DNA of 64,000 bases, from the NCBI RefSeq assembly GCF_038095995.1, contig NZ_CP146005.1, positions 1,046,001 through 1,110,000 of the forward strand, read 5' to 3'. The notes under the pieces are model-generated. The model was not told where the DNA came from. It searched no databases and saw nothing but the letters and a program-made list of their open reading frames with translations. Positions within the stretch are counted from its first letter, which is position 1; the number at the start of each line of letters is the position of its first letter. The translations under genes were made by a program, and so were the position numbers. This document shows positions 1 to 17,381 of the stretch, in pieces. Origin of the DNA: Mesomycoplasma ovipneumoniae (GTDB taxonomy: Bacteria > Bacillota_I > Bacilli_A > Mycoplasmatales > Metamycoplasmataceae).

Positions 1-472
1 TTTTTCTTTCTTCTTCAGCCGTTAAAAGTGTTAAGTTTTTTTTATAAAAGGTCAAAACTGTTAGATTTAAATTTTTATTTGACAGATTAACTTCAATATT
101 TATAAAAAAATCAAAGTCATTATTCATAAAATAATGACGTGCTAAACTTTGGGAGTATCCAAATTTTTCCTCAAAAATTAAGATTTCTTTGTTAGGATCA
201 GAGGCCAAAGCATTGTAAAAAATTGATGCAAAAGCTATTCCAAAATTGTTGGAACTGCTATTAATTAAAATTTTCTGATAGTTTTTTTCTTTAACAAGAT
301 CAGAAATAGTTGATGCTAAACTAAAAATATAGTTTTCATTTATTGAATTAGGTTGATTACCAACAAAGCCGATAATTTTAGAATTACTTAATTCAAGAGG
401 AGAATCATAATTAAAAAAAATCAACTTTTGGTCTTCTAGGTTAACATCGCGATTAATTGCTAGATATTTCAT
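1..472 (-). CDS. N-terminal part of a degenerate phosphohexomutase-like protein (runs off the window)
   Basis: The frame starts at ATG 470-472 and stays open to the window edge, giving about 157 residues of an incomplete protein. It starts 6 bp after the scpB stop, so it is probably the last known member of the plsC-scpA-scpB operon. The order of features (a first short beta strand, ILINSSSNNFG where hexomutases have a DxR segment, then ILIFEEKFGYSQSLARHYF resembling the strand-TP-loop region) loosely recalls the N-terminal domain of the phosphoglucomutase/phosphomannomutase family. The catalytic Ser loop TASHNP is not seen in its expected place. If the family is right, the copy is likely catalytically altered. 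The assignment is weak and could be wrong; the reading frame itself is secure. Confidence 0.5.
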   Translation of the reverse strand, partial: MKYLAINRDVNLEDQKLIFFNYDSPLELSNSKIIGFVGNQPNSINENYIFSLASTISDLVKEKNYQKILINSSSNNFGIAFASIFYNALASDPNKEILIFEEKFGYSQSLARHYFMNNDFDFFINIEVNLSNKNLNLTVLTFYKKNLTLLTAEEERK

Positions 473-478
473 AAAATT

Positions 479-1063
479 TTATTCAGTTTCTCGTTGAGAA
501 GAAAAAAGATCAAAATTTTCGCTTTGGCCAGGATCTTCAATAATGTCTAATAAATCAAACTCTTTAAATTTAGGTAAATCCTTGGCCGATCTTAGTTTGA
601 AATAGTCAAAAAACCTCGAAGTTACACCATAAAGCGTAGGATTTCCAGGGCTTGGAGCGGTTCCTAATTCCTCAATTATCCCTTTTGCTAACAGCGAACC
701 TACAATATAGTCAGAATTAATTCCACCACGAATTTGGGCAATAACACTTCTTGTTACAGGTTGTTTATAGGCAATTATAGCGGCAACCTCAATTGCTGCA
801 TTACTTAGACGGTATTTTTTTTCATTTCCGACAAAGTCAATAATAAAAGGTTTTAAGTCTTTTGCGGTAACAAATTTGAAAATATCGGCAAATTCAACAA
901 CAATTATACCTCTTTTTTGACGGTTAAATTCGACTGAAAAATCTTTTAAAAGTTTGCGAGCTTCATTAATTTTTGATAATTTAAGCGCGCTCTGAAGTTG
1001 TTGAGAAGAAACTCCTTTTTCACCTTGAAGATACAAAATTGCTTCAATAATTCTAGTTTTCAT
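479..1063 (-). CDS. scpB: Segregation and condensation protein B
   Basis: 194-residue ScpB, the winged-helix partner of ScpA in the SMC-ScpAB condensin complex that compacts and segregates the chromosome in the cytoplasm. The sequence has the family signatures IIEAILYLQGEKGVSSQQL at the N-terminus, AAIIAYKQPVTRSVIAQIRG in the middle and LYGVTSRFFDYF near the C-terminus. Three starts are possible (GTG 1075, ATG 1066, ATG 1063). I chose 1063 because GGGGG then sits 5 bp upstream; ATG 1066 leaves only 2 bp. The gene overlaps the 3' end of scpA by 11 bp, which suggests translational coupling. Length is normal for the family. Confidence 0.93.
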   Translation of the reverse strand: MKTRIIEAILYLQGEKGVSSQQLQSALKLSKINEARKLLKDFSVEFNRQKRGIIVVEFADIFKFVTAKDLKPFIIDFVGNEKKYRLSNAAIEVAAIIAYKQPVTRSVIAQIRGGINSDYIVGSLLAKGIIEELGTAPSPGNPTLYGVTSRFFDYFKLRSAKDLPKFKEFDLLDIIEDPGQSENFDLFSSQRETE

Positions 1064-1790
1064 CATAACCCCCACGGAAAATTGATATTTTTGAGAATTG
1101 TTTCTCCTGTTTTAAATGTAGAAGTTGTTTTTTTGCCATTTCGAGCATTGAAATCATGGTGATAACAAAATGTTTCATTGTCGGAAGTGAAAATAAGTAT
1201 TCAAAATCTATTTCATTTTCCTTTTTTAACAGATTTTTCAATCATAAACTTTGCTCGTCAGCGGTCACCTGGACTTGTTGGGTTTTGATTTTAATAAGAT
1301 TTTTAGCTTTTGTTCTGTCAAACATTAATTTTAGCACTTTATATAAATTATGGACTGACGAGTGTCCATCAAGCTGACTTGGGTCCGGGGGTCTGCGAAA
1401 ATCACTGTAATCTGAGGTATTTTTTTCAAAATAATCGTTACGGTGCTCTTGCTGTTCTTTTAACATGTTTGCAATATTTTTGATTTGTTGATAGTCGTAT
1501 AATAGAGCTAAAAATTCAAGTCGATCTTTTTCATCTTCAGGTTTTAATTTTTCTTCTTTACTTGGTAAAAGCAAAATTTTTGACTTTAAATGAACTAAAG
1601 TAGAAGCAATAACTAAATATTCACCGGCAATTTGGATATTTTTTTCTTTTAAAATTTGAATTATTTTGACATATTGAGTTGCTAAATCAACAAGGTCGAT
1701 ATCTAAAATATTAATGTTTTTTGATTTTACTAAATCTAAAAGTAATTCTAAAGGTCCTGAAAAATTAGCTAATTTTATATCGTAATCCAT
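1053..1790 (-). CDS. scpA: Segregation and condensation protein A
   Basis: 245-residue ScpA, the kleisin subunit bridging SMC heads. The N-terminus (DIKLANFSGPLELLLDLV) is the classical ScpA signature. The middle contains YLVIASTLVHLKSKILLLPS, also typical. One TGA codon at 1239-1241 is read as Trp, and the C-terminal winged-helix part continues past it as FEYLFSLPTMKHFVITMISM. The ATG overlaps the stop of the upstream acyltransferase-like gene by one base (TAATG), and the 3' end overlaps scpB by 11 bp, so the three genes form a tight operon. Confidence 0.92.
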
Positions 1791-2527
1791 TATTTTTCAC
1801 CTTTGTAAAAATCAATAATAGTTCTTTTTGTGGCTAAACTCAAGGATTTACTTGTTTGCGAAATAACAGCACCCGGTTTTATTGGTTTATTAATGAAAAT
1901 TTCGATATTTTTAAATTTTTTAGTCTGGTTTTTGTCTGTATTTTTTTTAACTACTTTGATTGAAACAGGGACAATTGCAAGACCTGATTCTTTTATAGTT
2001 TCAAAAATTTCAATTGGAAAATTTAACTCTGTGTCGTGCAGGTTCTCTTTTGCAAAAATAACTCCATAAGCACGTTTTTCACGGATTGATTTTAAAAAAT
2101 TTTGAAACTTTTTTAAATTTTCTTGCTCGTTTTCAGCTAAAAATTGTGAATCAAGAGAGCCAAAAATTCATTTATTTTTACGGGAATAACGCTTTTTTTC
2201 AAGAAAAAAACTAACAATTGGGTTAAAATCTTCTTCAGCTTTTGATGGGTTTTCAAGTGCTGAAAATAATGCAAAGTGGTCAGAAAACTGATTTTGATTA
2301 GAAATTAAGATCGATGCATTTTTGGGCAAATTTTCATAACCAAAAACTTTAATTTTTATACCAAATAGTTTTAAAATGAACTTTGAGTAACTTAAAACCA
2401 AATCACTTCTATATTGAGGAGAAAGTTCGACTTTTTTTTTATAATATTTTTTCCAAACAGAGCGTATTTTACGTATTTTGAATAGTCAGATTATTGAAAA
2501 AATAGCAATTCGCAATTTTATTATCAT
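1790..2527 (-). CDS. PlsC-like acyltransferase, probably catalytically degenerate
   Basis: 245-residue protein with the layout of 1-acyl-glycerol-3-phosphate acyltransferases: an N-terminal hydrophobic stretch (LRIAIFSIIWLF), then NASILISNQNQFSDHFAL at the catalytic site, and a late LAIVPVSIKVVKK segment matching the family's PVxI motif. In active enzymes the first motif is HxxxxD. Here the His position is Gln (Q-NQFS-D), and the FPEG motif is replaced by IFAKEN. The fold family is therefore likely, but acyl transfer is doubtful. It is first in the scpA-scpB operon, overlapping scpA by one base. ATG 2527 is the first usable start, since the ATG at 2532 leads into an immediate stop. Confidence 0.7.
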
Positions 2528-2579
2528 TTCATTTTTGCTTTTTCTTTTTAAATTTAGTTAATTAAAATTTATAGAAATT

Positions 2580-2605
2580 TAATTATAATTATATAATTAT
2601 ACCAA
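2580..2605. promoter_or_regulatory. Candidate divergent promoter region
   Basis: The gap between the two divergent genes (2528-2666) is almost pure A/T and contains TATAAT at 2584-2589 with complementary ATTATA nearby, so -10 boxes can be read on both strands. No convincing -35 is visible. This is a position-based inference. Confidence 0.3.
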
Positions 2606-2666
2606 AAAATCTAAAATTTTAATTAAAAACAGTTAAAATCTATTTTAATGGAAATTAAAAAATAAA

Positions 2667-3704
2667 ATGTTTTATTTTGATTGAAGAAAAAGTGATTTAG
2701 ATGCAAATTCATATTTTTTTATAGTGTATATTGGGCTAGTTTTAGGTCTTCTAGGCATTCTTGTGCTGTATTTTTTCCGTAAAAATTTGGAAACATGGTA
2801 CGTTCACAAGAACCAAATTCAATTTAAGGTTAGTTTATTTTATAGAGTAAAAAATTGGTTTGTTTTCATTGGTGTTTTGATTTGATTTTTTTCATATATT
2901 AGTCGAACAATTATACTAGAAATTAATGATTATATCTATAAATGAGAATATCTGCCACTACATTTGTGTCGACTTATTGTTTTAATTTGTGCGTCTTTAA
3001 TGATTTTTAATAGGACAAATTGGGCAAAATACATAGTAATTCCCGGTTTTTTGGGGTCAATTTTAGCACTATCGTTTCCACAAATTGGCTTTGATGCAGG
3101 AATTGTTATGGATGACATTGAATTTCAAGGAATAAAACTTGACCAAAATGTTACTGAATCTGAACTAATAAACTTGGCAAAAACTAAGAATTTAGGTATA
3201 AATTGAGCGCCTGATAATTACTTTTTTTGAGAGTTTATTTTTAGTCATCTTTTAAGTTTGGTTTTACCGTTTTTTTTAACATTTATTAATGGTAAAAACT
3301 CAAAATTGGATATAAAAAGTTTCTGAAAATCGGTATTATTCACTTTTTTAATGGCATCTTTTACTTTTTTTCTAAGTTGAATAATTGAAAAAATAATTGA
3401 AAACCAAGGTGATAATCGACTCAAAATAGCCTGAAACGGAAACTGATTTTACATGGGGAAAGATGGACAACCAACCATTGGCGAACTAGGAAAATGACCC
3501 TGAAATTTCCCAGTTTTAACAATTATTTTCCTTTTTGCATTCTTTATTGTCTTTTTCACAAAAATGTTCCTTGAAAAATTAAATTTTTATCTTTTAATTG
3601 TTAATTCAAAAATTGAAATTAAGCACAAACCTAAAAGTTGAAAACAAGTTTTAAGCCAGAATAACCTTAGCCAAAAGTGAATTAAATTATTAACAAAAAG
3701 CTAA
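2667..3704 (+). CDS. YwaF/TMEM164-like integral membrane protein
   Basis: 345-residue polytopic membrane protein, continuous when several TGA codons are read as Trp. I count about six to seven hydrophobic segments (residues about 16-36, 64-80, 100-112, 120-133, then three in the second half). The motif LPLHLC at residues 96-101 is the hallmark I associate with the YwaF/TMEM164 family of unknown bacterial function. ATG 2667 is the first in-frame start; an upstream ATG at 2648 opens only a very short frame. It is transcribed away from the plsC-like/scp operon. Function remains unknown. Confidence 0.68.
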
Positions 3705-3759
3705 AATCTTAACTAAAAAAGCAAAATTATAAAATGTCTAAACTACCTTTTTTAGTTAA

Positions 3760-4241
3760 AACACTGGCAAAAATCAATTTATGGATAAAATAACAAAAAT
3801 CATAAAAAAATACAACTACTATTTAAACTCAATGCAAATAGAAAACTCGTTTTTATTTGCAGCGAGCCTAAAAAAATATATGAAGTTTTGAAAGAACAAT
3901 AACCAAAAGCCCTAAATTTAAAGATTTCTAAACGGGTAAATTTAAGGCATTCCATTATATTTAAAAACATAATGGATAATTCGCACTATCTAATTTTATT
4001 AGACAAAAAACATAACTAATTCCCCCTTAATTCTGATTCTAAATTTATTAATTATTCTTAAGTGATGCTAATTATAACAGAAATTTTTTTTAGACCAAGC
4101 ATTTTTTTTTTTTTTTACAAAGGGTTAATTTTAAAACAATAAAAATTGAGATTTTAGACCAAAAAACCCGGATTTACCGGTATTTTTGCATATTTAGATT
4201 CACTAAAAAATGAATTTTTGCCATCAATCCGGGAAGTTTTG
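3760..4241 (-). mobile_element. Non-autonomous element, RNA-carrying family, copy I
   Basis: Fills most of the gap between 3704 and 4306. On the minus strand it begins with a degenerate end-B sequence (about 4241 down to 4150: TTCCCGGATTG, then AAAAATTCA, TTTTTAGTGAATC, and a TACCGGTAAATCCGGG stretch). It then carries the promoter and conserved RNA unit (see the ncRNA entry) and fades out towards 3760. The same block lies on the plus strand at 55914, 58974 and 63150. The opposite end seen in the 55.9 and 59 kb copies is not recognisable here. Confidence 0.6.
3803..4064 (-). ncRNA. Conserved multicopy transcribed unit, copy I
   Basis: On the minus strand: -35 TTGGTC (4093-4098), 16 bp spacer, TATAAT (4071-4076), predicted start near 4064. 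The unit then has AAGGGGGAATTAGTT followed by ATG and a four-codon frame (MFFV, stop), a well conserved central part, and a 3' hairpin at 3828-3866 (CTC..GCAAATA / TATTTGC..GAG with loop AAAACGAGTTTT), ending in a T-run at about 3804-3810. The spacer, the ribosome-site-like run and the hairpin are shared with three other copies. I do not recognise it as a named RNA; transcription is inferred. Confidence 0.55.
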
Positions 4242-4279
4242 GAAAAGTGAGTTGAATTATTGTCAAAAAACTAAAAAAA

Positions 4280-4295
4280 CCTATGAATTCATAGG
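4280..4295. terminator. Bidirectional terminator after the rpoB-rpoC-tsaE operon
   Basis: Perfect palindrome CCTATGAATTCATAGG with a T-run on either side depending on strand. It sits 10 bp past the tsaE stop and ends the minus-strand transcript. Confidence 0.8.
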
Positions 4296-4305
4296 CTTTT
4301 TTGTT

Positions 4306-4725
4306 TTAGTTTCAGCAAAATTGAATTTTTCTTGACTCAGGATCAATTATTTCAAAATTAATTAAAATTGAATTTTGAGAAAATTCCTCAAGTTTGTTTG
4401 CCCATTCAATTACAATAAAATTTTGGTCAAAATAGTCCTGAAATTCATCCAATTTTGATGAAAAATTATCAAGATCAATATGAACTAAATTCTCGTAGGC
4501 AAACATAAAATTAAATGACGGGGAAATAATTTTGTCTTTTATTCCGATTTTTTGTGCAAATTTTTTGGTAAAATCAGTTTTTCCTGAACCATAGTGCCCA
4601 ACTAAATAAATAAATTGAATTTTTTTACTAATAATTAAATTAAAAATAATCTCCAAATCAGAGCAAGTTTTGGAGATTATTTGTTGGCAAAAACGGTAAT
4701 TTTTAGCTATATCTTCAAAGTTCAT
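4306..4725 (-). CDS. tsaE: tRNA threonylcarbamoyladenosine biosynthesis ATPase TsaE
   Basis: 139-residue P-loop ATPase that works with TsaB/TsaD in making the t6A modification next to the anticodon of ANN-decoding tRNAs. The Walker A motif GHYGSGKT is at residues 43-50, followed by ISPSFNFMFAYE and HIDLDNF, which match the family's SPTF..Y and HxDxYR regions, and FIVIEWANKL for the family's xIEWxE. The last two residues (Trp-Asn) are reached only by reading TGA as Trp before the TAA at 4306-4308. It starts 6 bp after rpoC and is probably cotranscribed with it. Confidence 0.88.
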
Positions 4726-4731
4726 AAACTT

Positions 4732-8967
<4,236 letters not shown>

Positions 8968-9034
8968 TTTTTAAATTCTCCTTTAAAAATAGGCATAATT
9001 TACTTTTAGTTAAAAAAGTGAATTATTCCCTCAA

Positions 9035-12694
<3,660 letters not shown>

Positions 12695-12732
12695 GACTCA
12701 CCCCTTTTTCCCCTTTTTTGTTTAGGTTATAT

Positions 12733-12759
12733 ATTATATTTAAAAAGCAAAAAAATCAA
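12733..12759 (-). promoter_or_regulatory. Candidate rpoB promoter
   Basis: On the minus strand TTGATT (12754-12759), 15 bp spacer, TATAAT (12733-12738), about 40 bp before the rpoB ATG and downstream of the rplL hairpin. The spacer is slightly short. Confidence 0.45.
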
Positions 12760-12841
12760 AGCGTTTTTATACAAAATTTCAAAAAAATTAATAAAATATT
12801 AAAAAAATATTTTATTTTAGTAAAGTAAAAATAACAAAAAA

Positions 12842-12856
12842 GGCGTTTAGAACACC
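12842..12856 (-). terminator. Terminator or attenuator after rplL
   Basis: On the minus strand GGTGTT-CTA-AACGCC followed by TTTTTTG. It lies between rplL and rpoB and probably reduces read-through from the ribosomal genes to the polymerase genes, a common arrangement in this operon. Confidence 0.7.
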
Positions 12857-12889
12857 ATTTTTGCTTTTTAAAATTAATTTTTTGAAATA

Positions 12890-13255
12890 TTAATCAATAG
12901 AAACTTCAGCTCCGGCTTCTACTAATTTAGCTTTGTATTCCTCAGCTTCTTCAGGTTTTATTGCTTCTTTTATGACAGAAGGTGCTGCATCAACAAGTTT
13001 TTTAGCATCCATCAAACTTAATCCAAGCATATCTTTAATAACTTTTATAACAGCAACTTTTTGTTGTCCGGCTGCTTTTAGAGTTAATTTAACTTCAGAT
13101 TTTACTTCAGCGGCAGCTTCTGGAGCAGCTGCAACAGCAACAGCAGAAGGATCTACCCCAAATTCTTCTTTAAGAGCATCAACAAATTCCATTACTTCTT
13201 TAATTGTCATTTCTTTCAATGACTCGATAAATTGTTCTTTAGTAATTTTAGCCAT
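12890..13255 (-). CDS. rplL: 50S ribosomal protein L7/L12
   Basis: 121-residue stalk protein that recruits translation GTPases. It has the expected three parts: a helical dimerisation N-terminus (MAKITKEQFIESLKEMT), an Ala/Glu-rich hinge (VAVAAAPEAAAEVKSEVK), and the globular C-terminal domain with KVAVIKVIKDMLGLSLMDAK. It lies 12 bp downstream of rplJ with an AAGGAAA ribosome site. Normal length. Confidence 0.97.
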   Translation of the reverse strand: MAKITKEQFIESLKEMTIKEVMEFVDALKEEFGVDPSAVAVAAAPEAAAEVKSEVKLTLKAAGQQKVAVIKVIKDMLGLSLMDAKKLVDAAPSVIKEAIKPEEAEEYKAKLVEAGAEVSID

Positions 13256-13267
13256 TTTTTTCCTTTT

Positions 13268-13765
13268 TTATGCAGTTATTTTTTGTTCATCTATTAATAA
13301 TTTAAGTCCAAAAGCCAATTGTTTCAGTGGACTTTGAAGAGAAGAAGCAAGCATTGTAATTGCTTCAGTGTAATTTGGAAGTGAAGCAATAGCGGTATTT
13401 TCTTGCGGTGTAACAACACTTTTTTCATAAATCCCACCTTTTAATATTAATAAAGGCTGATCTTTTGCGACTTTTGTAATAATTTTAGCGGGTGCAATTG
13501 GGTCTTCAAGACCAAAAGCAAATAAATTTGGACCCACTAATTCTGATTTTAGATTAGAAAAACCGAGTTCATCTGCTGCAATTTTGAAAAGTCGATTTTT
13601 ATAAATTCTAGTAAAAACACCTGATTTCTTTAGTTCCTGACGCAAACTTTCTAGTTCAGCGACTGAAAGTCCACGATATTCAGCAATTGCTAAAGAAGAA
13701 GATTTCTCGAGCAAATCTCTAATTTCAGTAATTATTTCTGCCTTTTTTTGGCGAAAAGCGTTCAA
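13268..13765 (-). CDS. rplJ: 50S ribosomal protein L10 (TTG start)
   Basis: 165-residue L10, which anchors L7/L12 dimers on the large subunit. The family segment [20 protein letters not shown] is near the N-terminus. A longer frame opens at ATG 13810, but its first 15 residues lie inside the leader RNA and look unlike L10. I chose TTG 13763-13765 because AGGAG sits 7 bp upstream and the protein then starts [11 protein letters not shown], as L10 proteins usually do. It is followed by rplL and preceded by an L10-type leader. Confidence 0.93.
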   Translation of the reverse strand: MNAFRQKKAEIITEIRDLLEKSSSLAIAEYRGLSVAELESLRQELKKSGVFTRIYKNRLFKIAADELGFSNLKSELVGPNLFAFGLEDPIAPAKIITKVAKDQPLLILKGGIYEKSVVTPQENTAIASLPNYTEAITMLASSLQSPLKQLAFGLKLLIDEQKITA

Positions 13766-13894
13766 ATCTAGACTCCTTTCTGTTTTAGGAGCAATACTTT
13801 GAAAATACATTCAAACAACAAATTAAGTCATTCTGACAGTTATTATCTCTATGTATTGCCTTAAAAATTATATCAGAAAGAAAAAAATTTCCAA
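13766..13894 (-). promoter_or_regulatory. rplJ promoter and L10 leader RNA
   Basis: On the minus strand TTGGAA (13889-13894), 16 bp, TATAAT (13867-13872), predicted start near 13860. The transcript would begin GGCAATAC (13853-13860), which pairs with GTATTGC (13791-13797) just before the AGGAG of rplJ. That forms the closing stem expected of the autoregulatory L10 leader bound by L10-L7/L12. The stem is seen; the autoregulation is inferred from known L10 leaders. Confidence 0.68.
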
Positions 13895-13956
13895 GCAAAT
13901 TAGTAAAAAAAATTAATAATGCGATTTTTGACTTTAAAACAGCTCTATTTTAAACT

Positions 13957-14004
13957 AATACCAAACACTAAAGCCGCCATAAAAACGTTTTAATGTTTGG
14001 TATT
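13957..14004. terminator. Inverted repeat, possible terminator
   Basis: AATACCAAACA (13957-13967) and TGTTTGGTATT (13994-14004) form an 11-bp perfect stem with a 26-nt loop, 51 bp after the end of the membrane-protein gene at 14055. It may end that minus-strand transcript, but the T-run is poor. Confidence 0.4.
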
Positions 14005-14054
14005 GATTTCTTAACGAAGTGTAATTTCTAATTTTTTAAAACTTTTAATTTGAC

Positions 14055-14501
14055 TTATGCTATTTTTGGAGTGGCATTGTCTAGTGATTCTTTTTTGTCG
14101 TTGTGGGCAAAAACTAAAAACATTATCATTGAAAATACATCGAATAATGGTATGAAAAAGCCAACAATTGCAGTAACTTTAATTACTGAAAGTTTTTGTA
14201 ATTTTGCTGAATTTTGCTCTATATCTATAAAAATTTTGTTAGGGAAACTTATTTTTACAATATAAGTAATCGTTAAAACTCGGTTTACAAGAGTAACAAA
14301 AATTCAAACAATCATAGTTGCTAAAAATTCAGAACCAACAATAATTGATTCGCGATTTGAAAATACTTTTCTAAGGGCAGGAATGGCAAATAAGAAAAAT
14401 AAAGTAACGCCTAATATAAATTTAATAAGACGTGTTGCTAGTGACAAAAAAACTAAATTTTTCAAATTGTCCACAGGTTTTCTTGTTTTACTAATTGTCA
14501 T
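14055..14501 (-). CDS. Small membrane protein, unrecognised
   Basis: 148-residue hydrophobic protein with about four membrane segments (around residues 15-30, 31-43, 56-80 and 108-130), separated by short charged loops. One TGA (14301-14303) is read as Trp, and the frame ends at TAA 14055-14057. I do not recognise a family. It lies alone between the ribosomal operon and a divergent surface-protein gene. ATG 14501 is the first Met; the residues after it (TISKTRKPVDNLKN) form a basic cytoplasmic lead. Confidence 0.7.
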
Positions 14502-14708
14502 AATATAATAAATTATAGTCTATTCTTGTTTAAAACCTACAAATTTATTTTTAAATTTTAAGTTCCTGGTGTTCTGTAATTTAGACTTTAAAAACATTGT
14601 AAATTTTGAGTCGGAAATATTTGATGCTCCAAATAAAGCATAAAATAAAAATTTAAAAAGTGCAATTTTTTAAATTTTTTGATATAAAACTACATTTTTT
14701 TTGTAAAT

Positions 14709-14738
14709 TTGACTTTATTTTATAAGTAATGTTATAAT
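14709..14738 (+). promoter_or_regulatory. Strong candidate promoter
   Basis: TTGACT (14709-14714), 18 bp, TATAAT (14733-14738) preceded by TG, 51 bp before the ATG at 14789. The rest of 14502-14708 is AT-rich with no feature I can identify. Confidence 0.6.
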
Positions 14739-14788
14739 TAATTATGTAATTCACAAAATAAAAACAATTTCCTGAGGTGGTATAGCTT

Positions 14789-15601
14789 ATGTCAAAAAAT
14801 AGTAAAAGAAATTTTTGAACTTTTTTCTCCCTTGGAACCTGGTTTTGAATTCAAAGCTCAATTTTAGTTGCCGTCGGTGGGTACTTGATTTATATTTATG
14901 ATGTTCAAAATCAACAACAGTTGGCAAAAATAAGTGAATATCAATTTTGAAATGATAAAAAGAATGTCTTAACATTTGAAGGTGACTATCCTCGTTTTTT
15001 TATAGATAACATCAATAAATTAACTGATGAAGAATTAAAAACAAAAATGGACTCTAAAAACTCATTGAGTTTCAATGATTTTAGAGATGAGTATGTATTT
15101 ATTGATGAAAATGATCTTAATAAAAAAGAGTTTTTGTTTAAAAATAAAAGCCAGAAAAGTGAAAATAATAAGCAATTAGATAACAGTTATTTAATTAAAA
15201 ATACGCAAGATCTTATTGACTTAATTATACCTAATAAGCAAAAATTATTCTCAACAAGTGATAAACCTGTTATTGGATTTCTTGATGAAAAAGAGATTAA
15301 TGATTTAAGTAAAACAATTGATTTATCAAATAAAGATGCAATCATTTTAAATAATTATGTTAGTGAACTTTCTGGTTCTTGAGGCGACCGGAGAGCAAAA
15401 GGGCTAAATCTTGTTGATTTTAATTTTAATGAAAATACAAAAACAATAGAACTAAAATGGAAATTCCAAGACTACCGTAAAAGATCTGCGATTGTTCAAG
15501 CAATAGGCTACGATGATTGGTTTAAAAGTTATGTTCTTGTAATTGACAAAAATAAAATTGATAGTCTTGATAATATAAAATTTACATCTACCTTTTCTTA
15601 A
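14789..15601 (+). CDS. N-terminally anchored surface protein, unrecognised
   Basis: 270 residues. A short basic lead (MSKNSKRNFW) is followed by one membrane segment (residues about 11-33, TFFSLGTWFWIQSSILVAVG...), after which the whole protein is hydrophilic and rich in Asn, Lys and Asp. This suggests a single-pass protein with a large outer domain, without a Cys lipobox. The C-terminal part contains SELSGSWGDRRAKGLNLVDF and ends TFS. Read with TGA as Trp. GAGGTGG lies about 9 bp before ATG 14789. It stands alone, converging on the minus-strand pair at 15.9-18.9 kb, from which a shared terminator separates it. Confidence 0.72.
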
Positions 15602-15871
15602 AATTTTAGATAAGTTTTTTAAATCTTTATCTTTTTAACTTGGAAATGTTGAACAAAAAGTCTCTAATATTTGCAACTTTGCTTCATTAGATTTAACTTT
15701 TGGTGTTGCTTAGTTGAGATATTTTGCTGCTTTGTGCTTAAATCCTATAGCCCCAATTTATTCCAGGAATTTATAATTATAACTAGTAATTTGGCCAACA
15801 AAATATCTATTTATTTAATCAAAATATCTAAATTTTATTCTTGTTTTCCAGTTCATAGAATCTGTCTTAAT

Positions 15872-15912
15872 AAAAAAACCGCCATAATATGATAAAATAT
15901 TGGCGGTTTTTT
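15872..15912. terminator. Bidirectional terminator between convergent genes
   Basis: A-run, then CCGCCA (15879-15884), 16-nt loop, TGGCGG (15901-15906), then TTTTTT. It works on either strand for the convergent genes. The remaining stretch 15602-15871 shows no gene or repeat I can support. Confidence 0.8.
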
Positions 15913-15934
15913 AATGATTTTGTCAAAACTAAAA

Positions 15935-17380
15935 TTAAGCTGCTGTTATTTGATTATGCAATGAGTTAAATTCCTCTAATGTTTTGATTTTTATGTACTC
16001 TATCTTTTTAATATCAGTATTTCCAATATCTATTTTTTCAAATTTTTGGAGATCATTTATTGTAAAATTATCTGGTTCAACTGCAAAATTAGGAAATAAA
16101 TCTTTATAATTGAAGGTATAAATTTTAATTATATCTTTGTCTATCTTTCAATATAAAATCTGATCGTCAAAAATAATTTTTGGATTTTGTTTTTTCAGTA
16201 TGAATTTATTAAATTCTTCAGAGTTGTTATCTTTGCTAATGAACAAATTTGAAGGGTGAAAAGCCTCGCCCCAATGCCAGTTTTTTAATTGCGTATGATC
16301 ACTAATGAATTTTTTTGTTTGCTCTAATGTAGAAAAAATTTGGTCTTCTTCAGTGCCTTTGTTTGATGGATTTAACTCCTGCATAGCATATAAACGAGTG
16401 AGTTGAAAAGGGTTTTTCCTAAAAATTTCTTGCTTTTTTAAAAGAAATTTTTTAAACTCATTTGATTCTTTATGGCGAATAATTTTATTGTAAAGTACAA
16501 GATCTTCGATATTTTTAATATGAATATCTAAATTACGGTCAAAAACATGTTTGCTTGACTTATCGATAATTTTGTAAAAAATATCGAAATCTGTAGTTGT
16601 TGTATTTGGACGCAGAGAGACTCTAGGAACAATTACTCTTGGTTTCTTTACTCCTGGCATCCTTGGTTGCCTTACTCTTGGCGAACCGGTATATCTGTAC
16701 TCTATTCCTGAGTGAAAAAAACGTTCGAATTTTGAGTCAAAAGAAATAATACTTGTTTTTCCATCATTTTGGTTATTTTGGAAAATATGATTAGGATTTA
16801 ATGATGATATTTTTGATTTTGAATTAAACGATGAACCATCAGCAATATCTCGAGGACGTATATAAATAATAACTGATTTTTTCTCAAAAAAATCAGGTGT
16901 TGACAAAATTCTTTTACTTAGTTTTTCAATTTTTAACTTAGAAATAAAGGATAAGAAATCATTTTTATTATCTAAGACAACGAAATTGTCTGCAATTTTC
17001 TTGTCTTTTAGTTGGCCTTGATCCCAAATAACATTAAATTCCATTGTGTCTTTGTTTTTAGCGCTCTCAGAATAAAAGAAGCCTGACAATCTTCTTAAAG
17101 CGATATTTTCACGTAAATCATCAAATCAATAGTCTTCAAATAGGGAGTATTTTTGAATTAATAAATCTAATTTTTGAGGTTGTTTTTTCAAAATGTTATG
17201 TCAATATGGGTTGTTTAGTCATAAAAGTTTATTAAGATCAGTTATTTTTTTAGTGTCTGAGATACTAATAAAATTATTATTATTATTAAGAGCCAAAGCA
17301 ACCGAAACCGCGGTAGCGGCACCTAGGTTAGTTAATATAAATCCTAATAGAAAAATTTTTTTATATTTTTTTAAATCCAT
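15935..17380 (-). CDS. Surface protein, tandem paralogue 2
   Basis: 481 residues. The N-terminal membrane/signal segment (YKKIFLLGFILTNLGAATA) is followed by a small Asn run and a large Lys/Asn-rich outer domain. A basic Pro/Arg patch around residues 140-175 (VRQPRMPGVKKPRV) is unusual for these proteins. The last 110 residues (GEAFHPSNLFI, FNKFILKKQNP, FNYKDLFPN, FEKIDIGNTDIKKIEY) match the end of the upstream gene segment for segment, so the two are paralogues. Its ATG follows the upstream stop by a single base (TAG-C-ATG), implying coupled translation. Function unknown. Confidence 0.75.
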
Positions 17381-17381
17381 G

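Noticed and set aside
3700..4306. Possibility that the multicopy unit is 4.5S RNA, RNase P RNA, tmRNA or MCS4 RNA
   Set aside because: Those are single-copy housekeeping RNAs. I find none of their conserved cores, and the unit lies inside mobile elements.
12933..13337. 134-codon plus-strand frame over rplL/rplJ
   Set aside because: It is the antisense shadow of the Ala-rich rplL gene and has no ribosome site.
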